NCBI GenBank assembly: GCA_042091035.1
Contig: JBELIG010000086.1
Location: 1 to 12,004, forward strand
Reading direction: 5' to 3'
From: AM-2324 sp042091035
GTDB taxonomy: Bacteria; Bacteroidota; Bacteroidia; Chitinophagales; Saprospiraceae
Length of the DNA stretch: 12,004 nt
Shown: positions 6,540 to 12,004 of the stretch, piece after piece
How positions within the stretch are numbered: position 1 is the stretch's first letter
Layout of the letters: every line of letters begins with the position of its first letter
Program-made: the position numbers and the translations under genes
Notes under the pieces: model-generated
What the model saw: the letters and a program-made list of their open reading frames with translations, nothing else
Databases searched by the model: none
Told to the model about the DNA's origin: nothing

Positions 6540-7142
6540 ATGGGTAGAAAGTCAATTGAGAAGATTCGGAAAAGACCTACTCCAAAAGTTAATGCTTGGT
6601 TAGCCACACTATTGATCGATATTCAAGATGCAGATTTAGGCCTGCTTACAATGGATGATTTGGTTCGAATCTCAGGAAAAAGTAAATCTACATTTTATAC
6701 TTATTTTGAGCGAAAGGAAGACGTTTTGCTAGCTGCTTGTCAAACAAGAATTTATGCTATTCTATATGATTTGGGTAAGGTTGAATTTGAAACGGATGAT
6801 GTATCTAAACTTTACAAAAAGTTAATTGAAATTTTCGCTAATGGAACTAGCGGAATAAGGCTTTCCTTTCTGCAATCTATTCGCAAGTATTATGAATCAA
6901 TCTGGGGAGAAATTGAAGTATTGACAGACACCTATGTGGGTATGCTAAGTAGCTTATATTCCCGTGGGATCAGTCTTGGCTTATACAGGGATTTTTCAGT
7001 TGAACTACTGACCACTATGGATAAATTATTTGTAATCGAAATTGTCACAAATAGTGCTCTTTTTACAGATGAAAAATATTCGGTTAGTGACCTTGTGAGA
7101 GATTATTTGAATCTCAGGTTGGATGGTTTATTGAAGGCTTAA
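6540..7142 (+). CDS. TetR/AcrR-family transcriptional regulator, probable alkB regulator
   Basis: The 200-residue length is typical of the family. The N-terminal DNA-binding domain is clear: LTMDDLVRISGKSKSTFYTY at 36-55 is the helix-turn-helix with the TetR hallmark TFYTYFERKEDVL (51-63). The C-terminal part (about 70-200) is an all-helical ligand-binding and dimerisation region, variable as usual. The basic N-terminus (GRKSIEKIRKRPTPK) precedes helix 1. It is transcribed divergently from alkB, so it most likely represses alkB and itself and responds to an alkane-derived or fatty-acyl ligand (inference from gene order). The start at 6540 follows an A-rich leader (CAATAGAGA). A terminator begins 2 nt after the stop. 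Confidence 0.88.
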   Translation: MGRKSIEKIRKRPTPKVNAWLATLLIDIQDADLGLLTMDDLVRISGKSKSTFYTYFERKEDVLLAACQTRIYAILYDLGKVEFETDDVSKLYKKLIEIFANGTSGIRLSFLQSIRKYYESIWGEIEVLTDTYVGMLSSLYSRGISLGLYRDFSVELLTTMDKLFVIEIVTNSALFTDEKYSVSDLVRDYLNLRLDGLLKA

Positions 7143-7143
7143 T

Positions 7144-7175
7144 AAAAAAGCAGGTCTTCTCAGACCTGCTTTTTT
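7144..7175. terminator. Bidirectional Rho-independent terminator
   Basis: The arms 7144-7157 and 7162-7175 (AAAAAAGCAGGTCT with AGACCTGCTTTTTT) form a perfect 14-bp stem with a TCTC loop. The A-tract on one side and T-tract on the other let it end transcription of both convergent genes, the TetR gene from the left and the NTF2-like lipoprotein gene from the right. It lies entirely within the 34-bp gap between their stops. Confidence 0.92.
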
Positions 7176-7176
7176 G

Positions 7177-8109
7177 TTATTCAAATTTATTATTGTACAT
7201 ACCAGCAGATTCCATTACCATTTTCGCTGTTCCATCCTTTACCTGAAATAGGTTGCCCCATTGCCCAAAGGCAGATAAACTTCCGTCTTCATTCGTTTCA
7301 GACCATTGTCCATGTGCAATAACTAAAGAATTTCCAAGGTCTCTCATTCCGCAAATATGAGCGTCCAATTTAGCAGATGAGTTTTCGGCATTGAAGCTTT
7401 TTGCAATTGCATCCGGACCAATACATATTTCTTTTACTCCACTTACTACTCGTATGCCGTCTTCTATAAAGACCGTTGTAGCCAAGGTTTTGAAGTCTCC
7501 TGAGTTATATAGACTTAGGAAGCTATCTACATTACTACTTATTGCAGTATAGTTTTCACTTTCACTGGCTTCCATTACTGGATGAGTGATGCGTTCTGAA
7601 AGATTCGCCATATCAACTTGGTCAGCAGAACTATAGGCTGCTTCTTGTATGAATTCTATTCGGTTATCCTGTATTTCGTATACATTACCCCATTTACCAT
7701 CAAGTAGTGATTCGTTAGATTCATCTAAGACATTCCAGTAACCTGCTGCAATCATGATGTCGTCATTCAGCTTTCTGGCTTCATTAATTTTTATTTCTAT
7801 GTGGGTGTTATGGAAAGGCCCCTCTTGGCTGAATGCTGCTGCAAATCCTCCTGCAATAGATGCGCGACCTAATGCTGGAATTTGAGCACTTCCAACAACC
7901 TGAATAGCGTCTTCTGTAAATACCTCCCCGATTGCGTTGGAATCCCCCGCTTTCCAAGCTGCTGCAAATTCATCTGCTGAGGCTTGCATTAATTCCATCG
8001 CAGACTTTGCGGTTTCAGCACTTGTTTCTTGCTCTGCTTCTTGAGTACAAGCGAAACTGAATAGTACTATAATTAAGGATAGGATGTTAAAGATTGACTT
8101 AAAATTCAT
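7177..8109 (-). CDS. Lipoprotein with two tandem NTF2-like (SnoaL/DUF4440-type) domains
   Basis: This 310-residue lipoprotein has a signal peptide with Lys4, a hydrophobic core and a lipobox FSFAC (Cys21), followed by an Ala/Glu-rich linker. Residues about 38-165 and 185-305 are two copies of an NTF2-like fold. Each opens with a helix and an acidic loop (FAAAWKAGDSNAIGEVFTEDAIQV, split here as FAAAWKAGDS and VFTEDA, against SLYNSGDF and VFIEDG). Each closes with WGN plus a strand pair (WGNVYEIQDNRIEFIQEAAY; WGNLFQVKDGTAKMVMESAG). The repeats suggest an internal duplication. Proteins of this fold include isomerases, dehydratases and non-enzymatic ligand binders; no catalytic set could be assigned. 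The protein probably sits in the periplasm or at a membrane surface. It is monocistronic, and its stop lies 1 nt from the shared terminator. Confidence 0.8.
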   Translation of the reverse strand: MNFKSIFNILSLIIVLFSFACTQEAEQETSAETAKSAMELMQASADEFAAAWKAGDSNAIGEVFTEDAIQVVGSAQIPALGRASIAGGFAAAFSQEGPFHNTHIEIKINEARKLNDDIMIAAGYWNVLDESNESLLDGKWGNVYEIQDNRIEFIQEAAYSSADQVDMANLSERITHPVMEASESENYTAISSNVDSFLSLYNSGDFKTLATTVFIEDGIRVVSGVKEICIGPDAIAKSFNAENSSAKLDAHICGMRDLGNSLVIAHGQWSETNEDGSLSAFGQWGNLFQVKDGTAKMVMESAGMYNNKFE

Positions 8110-8513
8110 ACTTTAATTTTGTGAGTGAATAATCACATAAATTAGGTATAATTTGTTGTATATCAATATTTTGTGATGGTATTTTATTTGAATAGAAGAG
8201 TTGTTTGTTTTGTACTTTTTGGAGAACGCGTGAGTTTTTGGAATGATTTATAGATAATTATACTTATTTTAAAAAGTCATGTTTAAGATTATTTTCTGAC
8301 TCAGAAAAAAAGGATTAGCTTTCAAATAGAAAAGCGTTGAAGAATTTTAGCACAGAAATAGAGTTTAAAACTAATCTTAAGGTTTTTAGATGCAGCATTT
8401 AATTAATTTGAAATAATATTAGACTATTCTTTTTCATTCAAATGGATAGAGAGTTGGGCTGATTTTCATGTGTTTTCAAAAGCAATAAATTTTGTCTATT
8501 AAATATAATAGTT
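8110..8513. other. 404-bp A/T-rich divergent intergenic region
   Basis: This stretch separates the divergent NTF2-like lipoprotein gene and the membrane protein gene at 8514, so it should contain both promoters. No open frame with coding character, RNA gene or repeat array was recognised. The most distinct element is a 17-bp palindrome at 8292-8308, listed separately. GCTTTC and GAAAAGC near 8318-8335 could form a small hairpin. No confident promoter match was found. Confidence 0.5.
8292..8308. promoter_or_regulatory. 17-bp perfect palindrome, possible operator
   Basis: TTTTCTGA and TCAGAAAA are perfect 8-bp arms around a single central C (TTTTCTGACTCAGAAAA). The layout fits a dimeric regulator site. 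It is about 185 bp from the lipoprotein start and 205 bp from the membrane protein start, so which gene it would serve is unclear. Assignment as an operator is inference. Confidence 0.3.
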
Positions 8514-9254
8514 ATGAAACTTTATAAATATTCTAAGTGGGCTAGTGTGAATCCCCGTAAATCACAAGTCTTTTTATTTTTGATTCGCATCGCGATGTTG
8601 TTAAATGGTTTAGTTTTGGGAGGGCTATTATTCTTAAGTGATATATCTACTCCAAGTAGCTTTATTTGGCTTTTAGGGATAAGTGCAGCAGGCCTGATAA
8701 TCCTATACCCTTCAAGAAAATACAAAGGATCTTTTATCTCTAATACATTTGTAAATAGGAAAAAGCTGGATTTGGGTCTTTCAGTACTTTATGTATTATT
8801 AGTAGCCTCTGGGTTTAATTCATTTCTTTATTCAGATACGGCAAATCAAGGTATTGGCGAAGCAAGTGCTGTTTTTGCGGTGCATACCCCATCCCTAAAA
8901 AAAGATCGAAGCTTATTTAATTTATCTGATAGGTTTGTTGTAAAGGAATATCGTAAGTTGAAAAAGCAATTCAAATCTGAATTAAAATTGATGAAGAAGG
9001 AGCTGAAAGCTCAAAAAGGCTCTGGTGGGGACACAGGAATTATGATCCTACTTATTTTACTAAGTATTTTAGTTGCAGCTATTTTGCTTGTTTTGTCTCT
9101 TGCTTTAGCCTGTGAATTAGCTTGTAGTGGTTCTGATGTATTAGCTCTTATTGTTTTACTACTCGGAGTTGTTGGTATACCTACTTTATTGTTTATTACG
9201 ATACGATCAATCGTGAGGAAGTACAGAACAGATGTAGAGGTCATATATAAATGA
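8514..9254 (+). CDS. Multi-pass membrane protein with coiled-coil loop, function unknown
   Basis: I do not recognise the function of this 246-residue protein. Predicted membrane segments lie at about 18-41, 49-66, 86-105, 174-200 and 207-232. Between the third and fourth is a loop whose second half (about 140-168, FVVKEYRKLKKQFKSELKLM...) is Lys/Leu-rich with heptad-like spacing, a probable short helix or coiled coil. The tail contains ACELACSGSD at 199-208 with Cys200 and Cys204, followed by a hydrophobic stretch. A similar Cys-x3-Cys-Ser/Asn-Gly pattern is, from memory, seen near the C-terminus of other uncharacterised Bacteroidota membrane proteins. The gene at 9311 starts 56 bp downstream in the same direction and also encodes a membrane protein, so the two may form an operon. 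There is no enzymatic motif. Confidence 0.75.
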   Translation: MKLYKYSKWASVNPRKSQVFLFLIRIAMLLNGLVLGGLLFLSDISTPSSFIWLLGISAAGLIILYPSRKYKGSFISNTFVNRKKLDLGLSVLYVLLVASGFNSFLYSDTANQGIGEASAVFAVHTPSLKKDRSLFNLSDRFVVKEYRKLKKQFKSELKLMKKELKAQKGSGGDTGIMILLILLSILVAAILLVLSLALACELACSGSDVLALIVLLLGVVGIPTLLFITIRSIVRKYRTDVEVIYK

Positions 9255-9310
9255 TAGTTTTTAGTTGGCTTGGCTTATTCATTTATTTATAACTCAAGAA
9301 AAACGAAAGA

Positions 9311-9973
9311 ATGAATAATAATTCAATCTATTTTTTAGTATGTAGTCTTGTAATGCTCGTGCTTGCTGTAATTGGATTTGGGGGCAATGCATTATTCTAC
9401 GATTCTTTAAGTCAAGTGTCTAACTGGGTTCTTGCGCATGGTTTGATAATGTTTTCTTGGTTGATTTGGATGAGCATTCAGAGTTTTTTAGTTCGAAATC
9501 GTAAAGGTCGATTACCCAAAGCTTGGTTTTCATGGAATGTGTTATTAGCACCATTAGTCTTGCTCAGCTTAGTACTAATTACGATTTTCGCTTTTCAATC
9601 GGGTAAAAAGACCTTAGAAGATTTTACGTTTAACTTATTTGTTTGCCTGAATTTTGTAATTCTTTTTCTTGCTACAATCAAAAATGATTCTCTAGGTGGT
9701 GAATATGAACGCTACATGGTTATGACTAACTTGGCGATAATTTTTCCAGCTTTAAAAAGGATTTCAGGTTTTTTGAATCAAGGTGCAGAGCTCGCTTTAG
9801 TTTTTTTAGCATGCCTATTAATGGGCGTATTTGTTTATGAGTTCAGAGTTTTGAATCGTATTACCAAAGCAAGTTGGCTAGGTTTAGTTTTGATTGTATT
9901 CGGCGTTATTTGTACTGCAATACTTCCAGGTCTTCAGTTTTGGGAAGCACTCATTCGTCAGCTTTTACTTTAA
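9311..9973 (+). CDS. Seven-segment integral membrane protein, function unknown
   Basis: The 220-residue protein is almost entirely hydrophobic, with likely membrane segments at about 5-25, 37-61, 74-95, 105-123, 134-148, 157-177 and 186-206. The pattern AHGLIMFSWLIWMSIQSFLVR at 42-62, then a basic loop (RNRKGRLPKAW), then later YERYMVMTNLAIIFPALKRI at 132-151 resembles a group of uncharacterised bacterial membrane proteins in which these positions carry conserved His (about H-x-x-x-x-W, HrxlG, HxR). Here only His43 remains, which would argue against heme ligation by those residues. This similarity is recalled rather than computed. It follows the 8514 gene after 56 bp and is probably co-transcribed. 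No terminator was seen immediately downstream. Confidence 0.75.
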   Translation: MNNNSIYFLVCSLVMLVLAVIGFGGNALFYDSLSQVSNWVLAHGLIMFSWLIWMSIQSFLVRNRKGRLPKAWFSWNVLLAPLVLLSLVLITIFAFQSGKKTLEDFTFNLFVCLNFVILFLATIKNDSLGGEYERYMVMTNLAIIFPALKRISGFLNQGAELALVFLACLLMGVFVYEFRVLNRITKASWLGLVLIVFGVICTAILPGLQFWEALIRQLLL

Positions 9974-10202
9974 ATGTAGCTTACACTTCTTTTGGTATAG
10001 TTTAATGCTCTAAGGGTATTGGATCATTCGCTTTACTAGGATAGAAAATACCTTTAACACAAAATTTTCAGAAATAGATCTTGATCTTCTTTTCTAGTTG
10101 AATCAATTAGAGTAAATTAGGATATTATTGCTTTCCTCCAATCTTAATCCGAACACTAAGGATTAGTATTAGCACATACACAGTTTTTAACATTCAGAAC
10201 CT
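9974..10202. other. Intergenic region upstream of the decarboxylase gene
   Basis: This 229-bp gap probably holds the promoter for the decarboxylase-cupin unit. TATTATTG at 10123-10130 differs at one fixed position from the Bacteroidota -7 element TAnnTTTG, and a TTG lies at 10098-10100, although the 22-nt spacing is somewhat long. TAATCC (10145-10150) and GGATTA (10160-10165) form a 6-bp inverted repeat just downstream, a possible operator. All of this is weak. No gene was seen here. Confidence 0.25.
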
Positions 10203-11480
10203 ATGGAAATTATTTCAGGGCTGGAAACCATTCCTGCTTACTTGCAAAAAGTGGTGGATAGCAAAAAGCTTTTAAGAAACAATGCTTCTTTGATTATCTA
10301 TGATCTTGATTTTCTAAAAGAACGAATTCAAAGATTACAATATAGTTTTCCAGACAATGCTTTACACGCTCTAGCCATTAAAGCCAGTCCGCTTGTGAAT
10401 CTTTTACGATCACAGCATAAGCAGGGTGTAGGTTTGGAAGCTGCTTCCTTACCAGAGGTTTATCTAGGACTAAAAGCAGGGTACAAGGCCAAGGATATTG
10501 TATTCGATTCTCCCTGTAAAACCATAGAAGATTTAGAGTTTGCACTTACCGCGGGCGTTCGTATCAATGCGGATTCTTTCGCTGAATTAGAACGAATTGA
10601 CGAACTTTACAAAGACCTAGGCAGCAAATCAATTATTGGATTGCGAATCAATCCTCAATTGGGAGAGGGACGTATTTCTGCTACAAGTGTTGCTGGAAAA
10701 GTGTCTAAATTTGGTGTTCCAGCTGATGAACAGCGTAGTACAATCTTAGAGGCATACAATAAATTTAAATGGCTTCGGGGAATCCATTTACACATAGGCT
10801 CTCAGGGCATGAGCCAAGATCAACTTGTCTCTGCAGTAAGTAAGGTCTATAAATTGGCAGGAATCGCCCGGGTTATTAGAGAAGCTAAGGATTGGAAGCT
10901 TGATGTGTTTGACATAGGAGGTGGTTTCCCTATTTCTTATTCGCGTGAAGAACTAGCACCAGATATTCAAGACTACGCTACTGCCCTTAAACTCAATTGC
11001 CCAGGTTTATTTGATGGGTCCTATAAATTGATAACAGAGTTTGGAAGGTATGTTTTTGCTAATACGGCAAGTGCTATTAGTAAAGTTGAGTACGTCAAAG
11101 AACACGAAGAAAGTAAAATTGCAATCATACACTTAGGTGCTGATTTTTTATTGAGAAAAGCCTATAATCCGAAAGATTGGCATCATGATATATCTGTTTT
11201 GGATAAGAATGGCCGATTGAAAATAGGGACGGATAAAAAACCGTATATGGTCGCTGGACCCTTATGTTTTGGAGGAGATGTAATAGAAGAAAGCATAGCA
11301 CTTCCAGTTATTGAGCCAGGTGATCATTTGGTTATACATGATGTAGGTGCCTACACCTTGAGTATGTGGTCTCGATACAATAGTAGACAAATGCCTGTTG
11401 TACTTGGAGTTGATAAAAAAGAAATTAGTGTTTTAAAAAAGAGGGAAACCTTGTTTGATATTCTTAAATTCTGGACTTAA
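10203..11480 (+). CDS. Fold-type III PLP-dependent decarboxylase, diaminopimelate-decarboxylase-like
   Basis: The 425-residue cytosolic enzyme belongs to the alanine-racemase-fold decarboxylases (DapDC/ornithine decarboxylase group III). Visible motifs are AIKAS at 58-62 with the PLP-binding Lys60, LRINP at 147-151, HIGSQ at 197-201, DIGGGFP at 237-243 (phosphate-binding Gly loop), EFGR at 279-282, GPLCFGGD at 352-359 (Cys355 and Asp359 as the second-subunit catalytic pair), and GAYTLSMWSRYNSR at 382-395. The usual EPGR is EFGR, and the 'DSPCKT' block at 102-107 differs from the standard lysine-biosynthesis enzyme, so I do not call it lysA. It likely decarboxylates a related amino-acid substrate in secondary or amino-acid metabolism. 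ATG 10203 gives a normal N-terminal strand. The cupin gene starts 17 nt after its stop, so they form an operon. Confidence is high for the fold and low for the substrate. Confidence 0.88.
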   Translation: MEIISGLETIPAYLQKVVDSKKLLRNNASLIIYDLDFLKERIQRLQYSFPDNALHALAIKASPLVNLLRSQHKQGVGLEAASLPEVYLGLKAGYKAKDIVFDSPCKTIEDLEFALTAGVRINADSFAELERIDELYKDLGSKSIIGLRINPQLGEGRISATSVAGKVSKFGVPADEQRSTILEAYNKFKWLRGIHLHIGSQGMSQDQLVSAVSKVYKLAGIARVIREAKDWKLDVFDIGGGFPISYSREELAPDIQDYATALKLNCPGLFDGSYKLITEFGRYVFANTASAISKVEYVKEHEESKIAIIHLGADFLLRKAYNPKDWHHDISVLDKNGRLKIGTDKKPYMVAGPLCFGGDVIEESIALPVIEPGDHLVIHDVGAYTLSMWSRYNSRQMPVVLGVDKKEISVLKKRETLFDILKFWT

Positions 11481-11497
11481 TCATAAAAAAACAATTT

Positions 11498-11866
11498 ATG
11501 AAGTCGATCAACATCATGGAGAAATTCTCGAAAGTCGAAAAAGAATGGACTCCCCATATTATTGGAGAATTAAATGGTCAATATGTAAAGTTATGTAAAC
11601 TCAGAGATGAATTTGTTTGGCATAGTCATGCAGAAGAGGATGAGTTGTTTATGGTTTTTCAAGGAACACTCTACATGGATTTTAGGGATGGTCGTACTGA
11701 ATCTATAAAGCCTGGGGAGATTATTATTGTTCCAAAAGGAGTAGAGCATCGGCCTTGGACAAAAAATGGTGAACTTGTATTTAATTTGTTATTCGAGCCT
11801 AAAGAAACAAAGCATACAGGGGACGTGGAATCAGCTCAAACAGTAAAGTCGCTGGATTGGATTTAG
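11498..11866 (+). CDS. Small single-domain cupin protein
   Basis: This 122-residue cytosolic protein contains one cupin barrel. Motif 1 is complete: His42, His44 and Glu49 (WHSHAEEDELFMVFQG, Gly56). Motif 2 is GEIIIVPKGVEH at 73-84 with the fourth ligand His84, so a metal-binding 3-His-1-Glu site is intact. Such small cupins act as dioxygenases, isomerases or metal-dependent binding proteins; the activity cannot be read from the sequence. Gene order (17 nt after the decarboxylase, with a terminator right after) points to a shared pathway in which the cupin may process a substrate or product of the decarboxylase, but this is inference. ATG 11498 is used; ATG 11516 (Met7) is a possible internal start. 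The last 20 residues extend beyond the barrel. Confidence 0.88.
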   Translation: MKSINIMEKFSKVEKEWTPHIIGELNGQYVKLCKLRDEFVWHSHAEEDELFMVFQGTLYMDFRDGRTESIKPGEIIIVPKGVEHRPWTKNGELVFNLLFEPKETKHTGDVESAQTVKSLDWI

Positions 11867-11888
11867 GTTCTATATTCTGAGGATTTGA

Positions 11889-11932
11889 ATAAAAAGGCAG
11901 TAAGATTAAACTCAATCTTACTGCCTTTTTAT
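11889..11932 (+). terminator. Rho-independent terminator of the decarboxylase-cupin operon
   Basis: The arms 11889-11907 and 11914-11932 form a perfect 19-bp stem (core GGCAGTAAGATT/AATCTTACTGCC) with the loop AAACTC. The 3' side runs into TTTTTATATTTTT. It begins 22 nt after the cupin stop and lies only 21 nt before the next start codon. Confidence 0.92.
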
Positions 11933-11953
11933 ATTTTTAAGAAAACATCTCGA

Positions 11954-12004
11954 ATGAAACAGATACTTGTTTTTATTGCTGCACTTTTTTTACTCAGTGC
12001 ATGC
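11954..12004 (+). CDS. N-terminus of a predicted lipoprotein (partial, runs off the window)
   Basis: ATG 11954 opens 17 codons reading MKQILVFIAALFLLSAC, a textbook lipoprotein signal: Lys2, a hydrophobic core and the lipobox LSAC with Cys17 as the last codon in the window. The frame is open to the edge. Nothing of the mature protein is visible, so its function is unknown. The start lies 21 nt after a strong terminator, so its promoter must be close by or transcription must read through. Confidence 0.75.
   Translation, partial: MKQILVFIAALFLLSAC

Noticed and set aside
8137..8166. Minus-strand TTG and TAATTTAT with 19-nt spacing as a promoter for the NTF2-like lipoprotein
   Set aside because: The -7 element misses two of the six fixed positions, including the final G; such matches are common in A/T-rich DNA.
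10203..11480. Naming the PLP decarboxylase lysA
   Set aside because: The fold and catalytic residues fit, but several signature blocks differ from lysine-biosynthesis enzymes and the context holds no lysine genes.

Overview
The window looks like chromosomal DNA from a low-GC Bacteroidota, probably a marine Cytophagales-type bacterium. Three things point that way: a secreted phosphatase ends in a type IX secretion (Por) sorting domain; start codons are preceded by A/T-rich sequence with no recognisable Shine-Dalgarno motif; and lipoproteins are abundant, with five signal peptides ending in a lipobox-type Cys or in a secretory cleavage site. The lineage is an inference.

Layout, left to right. 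At 1-54 is the tail of an unidentified gene, followed by a strong terminator (76-118). A BNR/sialidase-like lipoprotein with a Cys-Asp-Cys-Cys motif and a His-rich loop follows (139-1392). Next come an SRPBCC (START-like) protein (1619-2209) and a PhoD-like metallophosphoesterase with a T9SS tail (2297-4072). Convergent to that is a small AHSA1-type SRPBCC protein (4080-4511, minus). After a 351-bp intergenic region lies a lipoprotein form of the serine-protease inhibitor ecotin (4863-5384). Convergent to it is an alkane 1-monooxygenase, AlkB (5389-6426, minus), divergent from a TetR-type regulator (6540-7142). A bidirectional terminator (7144-7175) separates the regulator from a lipoprotein with two NTF2-like domains (7177-8109, minus). 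A 404-bp gene-free stretch precedes two membrane proteins of unknown function (8514-9254 and 9311-9973). A fold-type III PLP decarboxylase (10203-11480) is followed 17 nt later by a cupin (11498-11866) and a strong terminator (11889-11932). The window ends inside the signal peptide of another lipoprotein (11954-12004).

The genes form small independent units rather than one pathway. The clearest functional unit is AlkB with its divergent TetR regulator, probably alkane or fatty-chain hydroxylation under local control. The second is the decarboxylase-cupin operon, substrate unknown. The most unexpected single gene is the ecotin, which carries a lipid-anchor signal and Lys at the P1 position. 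No mobile element, CRISPR array, tRNA or rRNA was seen. I found no convincing new multi-gene system; the best leads are the CDCC/His-loop lipoprotein, the membrane-anchored ecotin, the AlkB/TetR control region and the decarboxylase-cupin pair.
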